Of a DNA stretch of 43,312 nt, positions 16,080-22,750 are shown in pieces. The notes under the pieces were generated by a model that saw only the letters and a program-made list of their open reading frames with translations, had not been told where the DNA came from and ran no database searches. The stretch comes from a virus, in the IMG/VR virus record IMGVR_UViG_3300025151_000081, positions 1-43,312 of that record; one strand, given 5' to 3'. The translations under genes were made by a program, and so were the position numbers. The stretch's first letter is position 1, and each line of letters opens with the position of its first letter.

Positions 16080-16869
16080 TACACCTCCTCGGTATTGTGT
16101 TAGTATTTAGATGCTCTAAAAGTACATCTCTCTTGTTCGTAAAATACGAAACAATTTCTTTATTGTCAACCATTGGTATATTAACAAAATAAATATTTTT
16201 ATCTACCCCTCTGGCAATAGCTGAATGTGTACCAGCATCTCTGACATTCATTTGTAGTTTCATTGCTTTAACTTTATGTCCTTTCTTCTCTAATAAATAT
16301 CTATACATATTTACTTGATATAGCCAATCTCCAAAGTCTGCTTTGCTTTCGTCTCTATGAAATACTTTAACCTGTTTAAACGCTCCCTTCCTACCCCAAG
16401 CTCCTGACTTTTTGTATCTTGCTCCTGATGGGTCTGGCATCATAACGTGTGTCATTCCTAGTACTTTAGATGCTTTGAAACTACCTGTGTTTTTATAATC
16501 AATAAGTGTTTCCGTATCTTTATCATAAAAGTCTAAGATACCTGTAATATCTAATCCTTCTAATTTTTCTTCCTGTATTGCACTATCATCAAGCTCTTGG
16601 CTTTCTAAGTGCAAGTGATGAATAGTTCCCATTACAGCAAATGCCATATCTTGTGGGTCAACATAATATTCTTCAGTTCTTTTTAGATAAGCCTCACAAG
16701 TTCCAGACAATAGTTCTGTTGTGCTTGGAGGTCTGTCGTTTGGTCTCTGGTCTGACATCATCTTTAATGTGGCTACACTCATACAACGCTCTGACATACG
16801 ACATTCTTTTAGACATCGTTTAAACGCTATCTGTTCTCCATCTGGACAAATAAATCCTACTGCACCCAT
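15991..16869 (-). CDS. Cas4/RecB-like PD-(D/E)XK exonuclease
   Basis: 292 residues from ATG 16869, chosen because AAAAAAGGAGTTTTT precedes it; the frame stays open upstream to 16914 but into an inverted repeat. N-terminal Cys near CLKECRMSERC and three more near the C-terminus (CEKYCEVRGLCPY, plus RRC) form the Fe-S type cluster of Cas4/AddB-like nucleases. The catalytic core shows LDITGILDFYDKDTETLIDYKN (GxxD, then DYKN). It resects DNA ends for the annealase encoded next. Two palindrome copies are read in-frame as AFKQ and AFKR. Confidence 0.85.
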   Translation of the reverse strand: MGAVGFICPDGEQIAFKRCLKECRMSERCMSVATLKMMSDQRPNDRPPSTTELLSGTCEAYLKRTEEYYVDPQDMAFAVMGTIHHLHLESQELDDSAIQEEKLEGLDITGILDFYDKDTETLIDYKNTGSFKASKVLGMTHVMMPDPSGARYKKSGAWGRKGAFKQVKVFHRDESKADFGDWLYQVNMYRYLLEKKGHKVKAMKLQMNVRDAGTHSAIARGVDKNIYFVNIPMVDNKEIVSYFTNKRDVLLEHLNTNTIPRRCNDEETWNGKKCEKYCEVRGLCPYVNGLGE

Positions 16870-16890
16870 AAAAACTCCTTTTTTAAAATT

Positions 16891-17013
16891 TTCTGGAGTA
16901 GGTCGCCAAACCAATGTATTTGCAAAATTTAATTAACTAGGGTAAACAGGACTTAAACCTGCAACACTCCTTTTAAGTGCTATTAAATTTTAATTTACAA
17001 ATCTACTCCAGAC
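16891..17013 (-). other. Long inverted repeat enclosing tRNA-like stem-loops
   Basis: TCTGGAGTAG (leftward strand, 17012-17003) pairs perfectly with CTACTCCAGA (16902-16893), about 100 nt apart. Between them on the same strand are ATTAAAATTTAAT, GCACT-TAAAAGG-AGTGT and GCAGG-TTTAAGT-CCTGT, three consecutive hairpins bracketed by GTAA and TTAC. The last is close to a tRNA T-arm. It lies between the small-RNA terminator and the exonuclease ribosome site. No complete canonical tRNA can be folded (no D-arm, no U33), so this may be a degenerate tRNA, an attachment-site relic or a structured leader. Confidence 0.5.
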
Positions 17014-17032
17014 AAAAAATATAATAATTTAA

Positions 17033-17066
17033 AATAAAAGAGGCAAGAAATAAATCTCGCCTCTTT
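17033..17066 (-). terminator. Rho-independent terminator of the small RNA
   Basis: AAAGAGGC (17037-17044) pairs with GCCTCTTT (17059-17066). AGA/TCT extends the stem inside one mismatch. On the leftward strand the stem is followed by TTTTATTTT-type sequence. It separates the promoter at 17129-17157 from the exonuclease block. Confidence 0.8.
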
Positions 17067-17123
17067 CCACACACACTAAGGAGTTCAATGAAAAAACGTC
17101 ATTGAAGTTGTCTGATTGACAAC
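17033..17123 (-). ncRNA. Candidate phage small RNA, ~90 nt
   Basis: A leftward promoter (17129-17157) places the 5' end near 17123. The RNA would start with hairpin GUUGUC-AAUCA-GACAAC (17123-17107), directly followed by hairpin UUCAAUGA/UCAUUGAA (17106-17084). Next comes a single-stranded stretch CUCCUUAGUGUGUGUGG (17082-17066), then the terminator hairpin and U-tract. No protein of useful length is encoded. The exposed stretch is complementary to ACACACA plus AAGGAG, the pattern of early-gene leaders at about 22660-22675 and 21445-21460. An anti-Shine-Dalgarno regulator is therefore inferred. Confidence 0.62.
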
Positions 17124-17128
17124 GCTTT

Positions 17129-17157
17129 AGTTTAACACCTTTATATTTAGGTGTCAA
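17129..17157 (-). promoter_or_regulatory. Sigma70-type promoter with internal operator-like repeat
   Basis: -35 TTGACA (17157-17152), 17-nt spacer, -10 TAAACT (17134-17129). The spacer holds ACACCT...AGGTGT, a 6-bp inverted repeat that could be an operator. It points into the small RNA. Confidence 0.65.
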
Positions 17158-17162
17158 ATGAA

Positions 17163-17369
17163 TTATAAATTATTATTTAGATTAATTAGTCTATGACCTT
17201 TACTCTTATCAAACTCTATGTCATAGTCTTGCATCAGTCTCACTATCGCATCTTTTTTGCTTTTAGCTACGTAGTGATAGGTAAATGAAGTTTTATTTTT
17301 TGGTATAAAAAATACAAAACATCCAAGTATACCTTTATCAATCTTTTTATATGTCTCAATATCTAGCAT
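17163..17369 (-). CDS. Unknown 68-residue protein
   Basis: Starts MLDIETYKKIDKGILG after GAGGATTTAACG. It is mixed alpha/beta with a central aromatic strand (GCFVFFIPKNKTSFTYHYVA), then a helix (SKKDAIVRLMQDYDIEF) and an Asn-rich end, a compact fold typical of small phage regulators. It has its own promoter at 17407-17435 and is followed by the small-RNA promoter. Family not recognised. Confidence 0.68.
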   Translation of the reverse strand: MLDIETYKKIDKGILGCFVFFIPKNKTSFTYHYVAKSKKDAIVRLMQDYDIEFDKSKGHRLINLNNNL

Positions 17370-17406
17370 CGTTAAATCCTCATATTGTTATAGTTATAGT
17401 CTCTCG

Positions 17407-17435
17407 TTAATAATATACATTAGTTTTATGGTCAA
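17407..17435 (-). promoter_or_regulatory. Promoter for the 68-residue gene
   Basis: -35 TTGACC (17435-17430), 17-nt spacer, -10 TATTAA (17412-17407). The 18-bp composite element TTTGACCTCGTTTAAACG (17449-17466, plus strand) lies just upstream, the palindrome 21 nt from the -35. Confidence 0.5.
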
Positions 17436-17459
17436 AGTCTACTATTATTTTGACCTCGT

Positions 17460-17708
17460 TTAAACGTCTTTAGCGTTATATATTTTTTGAATTTCTAACA
17501 GCTGTTCAGTAAATGCTTTTATAGTATATGGTATATCAATATATACTTTTTTTAATCCTTTGTCATCTGTTTCCATTACATAGAATAGCTCTTGCTTTAC
17601 AATAGGTATTGCATTGCTGTCTAGATGGTCTTGTAGTTTTTTTACTTTACCTTCAACAGCATCATTATAGTTTTTGTTTTGTAGTTCTATATTTTTTTCT
17701 TTTTTCAT
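17460..17708 (-). CDS. Unknown charged protein; stop codon supplied by palindrome
   Basis: 82 residues, Lys/Glu-rich at the N-terminus (MKKEKNIELQNKNYNDAVEG), then an alpha/beta body (ELFYVMETDD, KKVYIDIPYTIKAFTEQLLEI). Translation ends GAC GTT TAA inside a CGTTTAAACG palindrome (17457-17466), so the repeat provides the stop. It overlaps the upstream gene by 4 nt. Function unknown. Confidence 0.72.
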   Translation of the reverse strand: MKKEKNIELQNKNYNDAVEGKVKKLQDHLDSNAIPIVKQELFYVMETDDKGLKKVYIDIPYTIKAFTEQLLEIQKIYNAKDV

Positions 17709-17941
17709 TTGTCCTCCTTGTTTGTAAAAAAATCTGCTAAACTAAATATCCCTAATTTATATTTCTGATGTTGTAATTTTTTTCTTTTTACTTCTTTCTT
17801 TTTATATAGTTTTTTTAAACTTTTATCACTCCACGACCTATCAATTTTTATTTCAAGTTCTTTAATTTCATCTTTTAGTTCTGATACTCTTTTTCTAAGA
17901 TGTTTAATTGTTGTTTTAATGTTTTTAGATGTTTTGCTCAT
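17705..17941 (-). CDS. Coiled-coil basic protein, unknown
   Basis: 78 residues, almost entirely Lys/Glu/Leu helix (KHLRKRVSELKDEIKELEIK, LKKLYKKKEVKRKKLQHQK), predicted coiled coil, with a short hydrophobic C-terminal segment (LGIFSLADFF). Overlaps of ATGA type at both ends place it in the operon. Nucleic-acid or protein bridging is possible; nothing specific is visible. Confidence 0.68.
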   Translation of the reverse strand: MSKTSKNIKTTIKHLRKRVSELKDEIKELEIKIDRSWSDKSLKKLYKKKEVKRKKLQHQKYKLGIFSLADFFTNKEDK

Positions 17942-18072
17942 TTTCTTTTAACCCTTATTGATGTTCCACCTGGAAAAAGCATAAACTCATACCCAAGTTC
18001 ATCTAGTTTTATAATTAACTTTTTAATTAATTTGTGTATTTTTAAAGCTCTTTTTGAATTTTCTTCTTTCAT
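17938..18072 (-). CDS. 44-residue basic protein, unknown
   Basis: MKEENSKRALKIHKLIKKLI begins a basic helix, followed by ELGYEFMLFPGGTSIRVKRK, a beta hairpin with a Gly-Gly turn. Its start overlaps the upstream stop (TAATG) and its stop overlaps the next start (ATGA), so translational coupling is clear on both sides. The helix-hairpin layout could be a small DNA- or RNA-binding fold. Confidence 0.65.
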   Translation of the reverse strand: MKEENSKRALKIHKLIKKLIIKLDELGYEFMLFPGGTSIRVKRK

Positions 18073-18317
18073 TAGTTTAGTCCTTTCATTTCATCCCAAG
18101 TTTGTATATACGAACAATAGCTACAAGCTTTCTTATCTCGTTTAAACGCTGTCTTCGTCATAGTGTTAATTCTATCTATTAAGGTTATTGCTAACTCTTT
18201 ACGACCTCTGATGATGTCTGCTGTACCATCAGTGATTAAATCTATCTCAGTCTCTGATACAAGCTCTTCATCTAAAAAATCTCTAATTGTATTTAAAATT
18301 TCTCTATTTGTCATCAT
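18072..18317 (-). CDS. Unknown protein with C-terminal Cys pair
   Basis: 81 residues; two adjacent ATGs (18317, 18314) follow GGAGGTAG. The N-terminal two-thirds is helical and acidic (REILNTIRDFLDEELVSETE). The C-terminus has KACSYCSYIQTWDEM, a CxxC that could bind metal with a partner. One palindrome copy is read as AFKRD 67 nt from the stop. Function unknown. Confidence 0.7.
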   Translation of the reverse strand: MMTNREILNTIRDFLDEELVSETEIDLITDGTADIIRGRKELAITLIDRINTMTKTAFKRDKKACSYCSYIQTWDEMKGLN

Positions 18318-18660
18318 CTACCTCCTCTTCTATGGTGTCGTTTAAACTATCCAACATATCTATCAAATTGTTTTTCATATTGATGAAATTATCTGGGTCT
18401 TTAAAGTTAGTAGATAAACCTCTTTCTTGAACACTACGCAATCTTGCTGGAATGACTTTGGTATCATTACAAAAATTACAGCATCTTCCATTTGCCTTTG
18501 GCTCTGCATTGTGTCCGTCTGTCCATATTGCTACGCCATTTTTGTACAGCACATCAAGAGCATCTCCACAAAGCACGCAGAATTTTTTTGCTTTACCTAC
18601 AACTTTTTCGTTCCACTCTCCGTATCCAGTACGGCTATAAAATTTTATCTTATCGCTCAT
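18304..18660 (-). CDS. Zinc-binding phage protein (GHNAxPxxxGRCCxxC family)
   Basis: 118 residues from ATG 18660 (AGGAGTGTGGAA in front). CVLCG is followed by VAIWTDGHNAEPKANGRCCN and FCNDTKVIPARL, a widespread phage zinc-knuckle signature of unknown role. The C-terminal tail is acidic and helical. One palindrome copy lies 36 nt from the stop, read as DSLND. It overlaps the genes on both sides by a few nucleotides. Confidence 0.78.
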   Translation of the reverse strand: MSDKIKFYSRTGYGEWNEKVVGKAKKFCVLCGDALDVLYKNGVAIWTDGHNAEPKANGRCCNFCNDTKVIPARLRSVQERGLSTNFKDPDNFINMKNNLIDMLDSLNDTIEEEVDDDK

Positions 18661-18845
18661 TTCCACACTCCTGTATGTTTCTTATTTTTATCTTCAAAGA
18701 GCTGTCTTATAGCTCCCATCTTCACATCAAATTGTTCTACCATATCATCATCAGACAATAGATAGTTGCCGTCTTCATCTATGTAATAGTAAACATTTAG
18801 TGTTATTTCAAATGGTACGCCTTTAGTGTCTTTTTTCTTTTTCAT
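18657..18845 (-). CDS. Unknown 62-residue protein
   Basis: Starts MKKKKDTKGVPFEITLNVYY and continues with YIDEDGNYLLSDDDMVEQFD, a short beta-rich piece followed by an amphipathic helix. It is coupled to both neighbours by ATGA overlaps. No motif recognised. Confidence 0.62.
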   Translation of the reverse strand: MKKKKDTKGVPFEITLNVYYYIDEDGNYLLSDDDMVEQFDVKMGAIRQLFEDKNKKHTGVWK

Positions 18846-19264
18846 TTTACCTCCTCCAACGCATCTTCACAAGCGTCTGCAAAAGCAAGTTCTTTTTCAT
18901 TAACAAATTCTTGCCATTCTTCATCAGACATATTTTCATCTACGTGTTCTTTTTCATACCACTGACAAAGAAATACACCTTTGTTAATCAAATCAGTGAA
19001 ATGCTTGCTTTCTTCTTCTGTTAACAATCCTATTGTTAGATGATTTTTTAGATGAGGTGGAGTATCAGGTGTCAATATTTTAACAGCCTCTTGTAGCCCT
19101 TTGATATAATTAATATCTCCACGATTTTCGTTATACCAAATTTTGTAAGCTACTTTATCTTCAAAGTCTCTTTCTTCCGTGTCTGCATTATATCCAGACC
19201 ATTCTTTAAGTGCATCTTGTTCTTTATTTATTTTTGTTTGTATTTCTTGTATTTTTTTTTGCAT
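18842..19264 (-). CDS. Acidic helical protein, unknown
   Basis: 140 residues, strongly acidic. The N-terminus is a coiled-coil helix (KKIQEIQTKINKEQDALKEW) and the C-terminus an acidic helix (DACEDALEEVK). The start follows AACAAAGGAGTTTGAT and has its own promoter at 19317-19346. The DNA-mimic-like charge could suit an anti-host or anti-defence protein, but this is speculative. Confidence 0.72.
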   Translation of the reverse strand: MQKKIQEIQTKINKEQDALKEWSGYNADTEERDFEDKVAYKIWYNENRGDINYIKGLQEAVKILTPDTPPHLKNHLTIGLLTEEESKHFTDLINKGVFLCQWYEKEHVDENMSDEEWQEFVNEKELAFADACEDALEEVK

Positions 19265-19316
19265 ATCAAACTCCTTTGTTAGTCTTAGTGTTCTGCTAGC
19301 TTGCTAGCTCTTTGTT

Positions 19317-19346
19317 AGTTTAGCTAGTATGTTAGCAACTTGTCAA
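19317..19346 (-). promoter_or_regulatory. Promoter upstream of the 140-residue gene
   Basis: -35 TTGACA (19346-19341), 18-nt spacer, -10 TAAACT (19322-19317), the same -10 as the small-RNA promoter. The leader contains repeated GCTAG motifs. Confidence 0.55.
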
Positions 19347-19627
19347 GCATTTTCTCTTAATTTTTTCATTCTTATATCAAACTCTTTTTCTGTCTCGTTT
19401 AAACGCTCTATGTGTGTATGGTCATCATATATTTCTCTAGATAGTTTTCTAACTCTACCTTCTCTGTTATCTTCAGTTTTAAAAACAAACCAGCGATATA
19501 CATCATTAGTTTGCCAAGCCATCGCAATAGCCTCGTTTATATCCCAATCAGATAAAAATCCCCTTATCTCAATCTCATATTCACAAGTCCACAATCTAGT
19601 TTCTTTTATTTTGTGTTTTTTACTCAT
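19343..19627 (-). CDS. Unknown small protein
   Basis: 94 residues, alpha/beta (RLWTCEYEIEIRGFLSDWDI, then MAWQTNDVYRWFVFKTEDNR) with a charged C-terminal helix. A palindrome copy is read as ERLNE 54 nt from the stop. It starts with a 4-nt overlap of the upstream gene, after AAAGGAGGAAGT. Function unknown. Confidence 0.68.
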   Translation of the reverse strand: MSKKHKIKETRLWTCEYEIEIRGFLSDWDINEAIAMAWQTNDVYRWFVFKTEDNREGRVRKLSREIYDDHTHIERLNETEKEFDIRMKKLRENA

Positions 19628-20115
19628 ACTTCCTCCTTTGTTATGTTATGTAAAAATGTTGGTGGTACAAATACTTCTTGTTCCTGTTCCCAATAAACCA
19701 AAAAGTCAAGAGCGTTTAAACGACCTGTGTAAACTACTGGTTGTTTGTCTTTCTTGACCTTTGCAAACCTAGTTGCAAACCAATAGGCTCTGTTCTTATC
19801 CAGTGTCCAGCTAAAGCCGTGTTCATACTCTCCAAGAGTACCTCTGTATAAAAGTATCTCATCGTGTTCCATCAGTATATCTTCGTATATCTCATACTCT
19901 CTTGTATCCATAGTATAGCCTATATCATCGTAGTAGTAAGTTAGTATGTTCTGTAAGTCTTTGTTCGTCATCATCGTGTGAACATTATCAATAGCTGTGT
20001 AGTCTTGTCTGAAATACTGCCAAAACTTTGATGGCTCTATCTTGTTCTTAGCTAGGTCTTGTACCATCATAGCTATGCCACCCTGTTGATAGTAGTTATT
20101 TATTATGTCTTCCAT
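19624..20115 (-). CDS. Unknown 163-residue early protein
   Basis: Start set at ATG 20115, where GGAGGGTAT precedes it; an upstream start at 20148 would run through the promoter. The central part reads TREYEIYEDILMEHDEILLY then GTLGEYEHGFSWTLDKNRA and WFATRFAKV, weakly recalling ADP-ribosyltransferase-like folds (RG...W/S...A-W-F), but no catalytic Glu can be assigned. One palindrome copy is read as GRLNA. It has its own strong promoter. Confidence 0.7.
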   Translation of the reverse strand: MEDIINNYYQQGGIAMMVQDLAKNKIEPSKFWQYFRQDYTAIDNVHTMMTNKDLQNILTYYYDDIGYTMDTREYEIYEDILMEHDEILLYRGTLGEYEHGFSWTLDKNRAYWFATRFAKVKKDKQPVVYTGRLNALDFLVYWEQEQEVFVPPTFLHNITKEEV

Positions 20116-20140
20116 ATACCCTCCGTGTGTTAGTGAGTTG

Positions 20141-20174
20141 CTTGACATTAGCTAATCCTAAAACCAATGTCAAG
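20141..20174 (-). promoter_or_regulatory. Promoter inside a 9-bp inverted repeat (operator-like)
   Basis: -35 TTGACA (20173-20168), 17-nt spacer, -10 TAATGT (20150-20145). The arms CTTGACATT (20141-20149) and AATGTCAAG (20166-20174) are perfect inverted copies 25 bp centre to centre and cover both promoter boxes. The composite TTTGACCTCGTTTAAACG (20182-20199) lies 16 nt upstream of the -35 when measured from the palindrome. Confidence 0.65.
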
Positions 20175-20203
20175 CTATTTGTTTGACCTCGTTTAAACGA
20201 TGT

Positions 20204-20515
20204 CTACAACCATATACAATATTGATTAGTGTGTAATTTAAAGATTTTTCTCCAAACTCTAATCATCAAGTTCCCTACAATCGTTATGACACTTATCCAA
20301 GTAAAGAATAACAAGATGTTTTCCAGAAATATATGTCCAGCACTCGTTAGATATGTGTAGTCGTGATGACTTAATAACAGCACTAAAAATACACATACCA
20401 TTTGAGAGTAGATAAATACACTCATCAATACTCTGTTTATACTTGTTAATGATTTACTTAAATCGTTTCTAAATTTCATTTCTGAGCTTTTGCTCATACC
20501 TGTTTTATTATTCAT
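20204..20515 (-). CDS. Membrane protein with two transmembrane segments
   Basis: 103 residues from ATG 20515 (AAGGAGGCAAT). A basic N-terminal region is followed by TM1 (VLMSVFIYSQMVCVFLVLLL) and TM2 (IFLENILLFFTWISVITIVG), then a basic tail. The two-TM hairpin is holin-like in shape, but the location in the early operon argues more for superinfection exclusion or envelope modulation. A CGTTTAAACG copy lies 5 nt past the stop. Confidence 0.75.
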   Translation of the reverse strand: MNNKTGMSKSSEMKFRNDLSKSLTSINRVLMSVFIYSQMVCVFLVLLLSHHDYTYLTSAGHIFLENILLFFTWISVITIVGNLMIRVWRKIFKLHTNQYCIWL

Positions 20516-20528
20516 ATTGCCTCCTTTG

Positions 20529-21440
20529 TTAAGCACTAATATATCCACTTCTTGACCAATTCCAATGTTCTCTATCTTGAACAATGTCTAAGTAAGATGT
20601 TTGAAACTCTTTTGCTCTTTGATTAATGTAGTAAGATGCGTCGTATCTATGACCTCTGCTTTCCTTACGCTCTTTCTCATAAGCTTGATAGCTTTTGATT
20701 AAGTTCCTTAACATACCAGCAAATCTTGACTGCTCATCATAAGGACCATTGTTAATTACAAAGATACAAGTCTTTCTAGCTTTTCTAAATTTATTCTTAA
20801 TAGACACTGGGTCGTTTAAACGGCTCTTGTACATTGCTGATAATTTTGCCCAGAACTCTTCTTTTATCTGCTTATCGTCTTTCCACTTCAGATTATTTTC
20901 TAGGTGTTGTCTTCTCTCACTTGCTTTGTCTTGAGCTGTCATATACGGCATATCTTCTTTCAAAGATAGATGTAAGTATTTAACTACTAATCCGTCTTCA
21001 TTCACTGCTCTTCTAATACCAGAAATACTCTGCAATCCTTTGATATTACTTCCAAAAGTATATGTGCTGTAAGAGTAAGAACTTCTTCCACATATACTAG
21101 CTGTGTATTCTCTTCCTCCGTGTGCTCCTCTGTGTCTAAGCCACTCTTCTCTGTACCACATAGGTTTACCATCTTTAAGAACTAATACCACTTCATCTTT
21201 TTTAATATGAATAGTCTCATACCAATTATGGCTACGACCTCGTAGCTGTCTCCATTCTACATCCTCTTGAGCAATGATAAATACGATACCCTCTTTTACT
21301 ATGGTGTCGTTTAAACGGAGCTCATCGTCTTGCAATTTGTTCCAATCTATTCCTAGTTTTGCTCCAAGATTTTTAAACCTTTTTAACTGGTGTCTAGTGT
21401 TCCAGTGGCTCAGTTTTAAGTTGTTAATTGTTTTATTCAT
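20529..21440 (-). CDS. Unknown 303-residue early protein
   Basis: Basic, rich in Arg, Trp and Tyr (EWRQLRGRSHNWYETIHIKK, WYREEWLRHRGAHGGREYTA). A Ser/Tyr-rich centre and a long helical C-terminal half follow. Start at 21440 after AGGAGGTATT. Two palindrome copies are read in-frame (SRLND, LRLND). It is the first gene behind the promoter at 21468-21496. No family or catalytic motif recognised; nucleic-acid binding would fit the composition. Confidence 0.72.
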   Translation of the reverse strand: MNKTINNLKLSHWNTRHQLKRFKNLGAKLGIDWNKLQDDELRLNDTIVKEGIVFIIAQEDVEWRQLRGRSHNWYETIHIKKDEVVLVLKDGKPMWYREEWLRHRGAHGGREYTASICGRSSYSYSTYTFGSNIKGLQSISGIRRAVNEDGLVVKYLHLSLKEDMPYMTAQDKASERRQHLENNLKWKDDKQIKEEFWAKLSAMYKSRLNDPVSIKNKFRKARKTCIFVINNGPYDEQSRFAGMLRNLIKSYQAYEKERKESRGHRYDASYYINQRAKEFQTSYLDIVQDREHWNWSRSGYISA

Positions 21441-21467
21441 AATACCTCCTAGTTTGTGTGTTAGCTA

Positions 21468-21496
21468 ATACTATTAAATTCTAAAACAAGTGTCAA
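21468..21496 (-). promoter_or_regulatory. Strong sigma70-type promoter
   Basis: -35 TTGACA (21496-21491), 17-nt spacer, -10 TAGTAT (21473-21468). The spacer CTTGTTTTAGAATT is nearly the same as in the promoters near 20160 and 22710. The composite TTTGACCTCGTTTAAACG (21505-21522) lies upstream with the same 16-nt palindrome to -35 gap as at 20190. Confidence 0.7.
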
Positions 21497-21515
21497 GACT
21501 TTTTTTTGACCTCGT

Positions 21516-21743
21516 TTAAACGCCCTCTTTCATTTCTTTCAGTTGTCTGTTTATTGTATCTAACATAATCTCTGCTTGTGTGTTTTCAGTTTCAAAGATA
21601 GTATACTCTACTCTTTCTTCATCATAATATCTGCCATCATAATCTTTGAACTCTCTATCCATTACTTCTTTGTTGCGTTTTAGCGTATTCTCGCAACTTG
21701 ATTTAATACCCATTACTATTGTTTTATAATCTGGTCTTTCCAT
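21516..21743 (-). CDS. Unknown 75-residue protein; stop from palindrome
   Basis: Helical and charged (MERPDYKTIVMGIKSSCENT, ENTQAEIMLDTINRQLKEM). It ends GGC GTT TAA within CGTTTAAACG (21513-21522). It lies between two other unknown early genes; the start is preceded by GAGGACAAT. Function unknown. Confidence 0.68.
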   Translation of the reverse strand: MERPDYKTIVMGIKSSCENTLKRNKEVMDREFKDYDGRYYDEERVEYTIFETENTQAEIMLDTINRQLKEMKEGV

Positions 21744-21770
21744 ATTGTCCTCCTCTCGTTTAAACGCTGT

Positions 21771-22331
21771 CTACAACAGCTTAGTGCCTACACCAAATTT
21801 ATCTTCTACTAACTCATTGATTTTTTTGACTAAATCCCTATCGAATAAATAGCTATCATAACTACCATTATCTAGTTTTTTTCTAGAATTATTAATAGTA
21901 TTGTAGTCTCTGAAAAATAAGTCAGCCTCATCCATTAGTTTTATTGTGCTAGCTATAACATCACTCATACTATCAAACTCTCCATTATTAGCGTAAAATC
22001 CAATAACATAATATCCTTCCATATCCTTATTAAATCCTCGCTTTTTGTCGTGAGCCCATTGCCAGCTGTCTGGTTCTTTTACCAAGTGAAATCCAGCTGT
22101 TAGCTCTCTGTCATAAAAAGGTATTTGTTTTACTTTGTTTTCTTCACCAGTCATAGCATCGTAGTTTGCTAAGTCTGGGCTATAAGCAAATAAATTTTCA
22201 TTAGCCCAAGGGTGTCCTGGAGGTAAAGCTACATAACCACAGCCCCATCCATTTCTTGTATCATTTTCTTTAATAGTCCAGTAGTAAATTGTACCATCTG
22301 CTTTTGTTTCCTTTATCCATCTCTCTTTCAT
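21771..22331 (-). CDS. Conserved phage protein of unknown function (GYVALPPGHP)
   Basis: 186 residues. The segment WGCGYVALPPGHPWANE is recognisable in many tailed-phage and metagenomic proteins of unknown function. Downstream come GFHLVKEPDSWQWAHD, a Gly/Asn region and a C-terminal helical part. Start after AAGGAGGACAAT. A palindrome lies 5 nt past the stop. The Cys-Gly-Tyr and Trp-rich core suggests an enzyme or binding domain, but no active site is clear. Confidence 0.75.
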   Translation of the reverse strand: MKERWIKETKADGTIYYWTIKENDTRNGWGCGYVALPPGHPWANENLFAYSPDLANYDAMTGEENKVKQIPFYDRELTAGFHLVKEPDSWQWAHDKKRGFNKDMEGYYVIGFYANNGEFDSMSDVIASTIKLMDEADLFFRDYNTINNSRKKLDNGSYDSYLFDRDLVKKINELVEDKFGVGTKLL

Positions 22332-22352
22332 ATTGTCCTCCTTAGAGCTCGT

Positions 22353-22658
22353 TTAAACGCTCTGTGTTTTATTTTTCTTTGTTCCATTTTCGTTTCTACC
22401 AAACATCCAAGCTTTACTAAAATTGTTCAAGCTGTCCAGTGTCTCTGGGTCTGTTGGTAAAAAAGACATAAGAAATCTTTTTTGTTCTGCTGTTTGACCC
22501 CAAGCATCAGCATTGTTTATAACTGGTCGCATTGGGTTATTCTCATCTCTGCCAGCATCAGAGAAAAGCATATTTAAAGCCATCTCTCCGTCTTCAGCTG
22601 TCATACTCAAAGTTATATCTCTTTTTGTAAGATGACAAAATATAGTTAAAGTTTTCAT
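22353..22658 (-). CDS. Unknown early protein; stop from palindrome
   Basis: 101 residues from ATG 22658, after ACACACAAAGGAGGCGAT; an open frame upstream to 22724 would cover the promoter. N-terminal beta strands with Cys/His (MKTLTIFCHLTKRDITLSMT) precede a helical part (WGQTAEQKRFLMSFL). Its stop is provided by CGTTTAAACG (22350-22359). The leader is a possible target of the small RNA. Confidence 0.7.
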   Translation of the reverse strand: MKTLTIFCHLTKRDITLSMTAEDGEMALNMLFSDAGRDENNPMRPVINNADAWGQTAEQKRFLMSFLPTDPETLDSLNNFSKAWMFGRNENGTKKNKTQSV

Positions 22659-22691
22659 ATCGCCTCCTTTGTGTGTTTTGCAATATGTAGG

Positions 22692-22720
22692 AAATTTGCA
22701 AATCCTAAAACCAATGTCAA
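22692..22720 (-). promoter_or_regulatory. Promoter-like module, weak -10
   Basis: TTGACATTGGTTTTAGGATT (leftward from 22720) is the same block as in the promoter at 20173. At 17-nt spacing the -10 would be AAATTT (22697-22692), which is poor. It probably serves the gene starting at 22658, perhaps with an activator. Confidence 0.45.
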
Positions 22721-22750
22721 GCAAAAAAATAAAAATATTTTTAAAAAGTT

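Noticed and set aside
16931-17012. Complete tRNA gene
   Set aside because: A T-arm-like hairpin is present but there is no canonical D-arm, no U33 in the middle loop and no 7-bp acceptor stem. Reported only as a tRNA-like structured element.
17088-17106. Rightward mini-gene MKKRH with ribosome site TAAGGAG
   Set aside because: Only five codons; the same DNA is explained as the second hairpin of the leftward small RNA. Cannot be excluded.
19624-20115. ADP-ribosyltransferase
   Set aside because: Only a vague RGT...W...A pattern; no catalytic glutamate motif can be placed.
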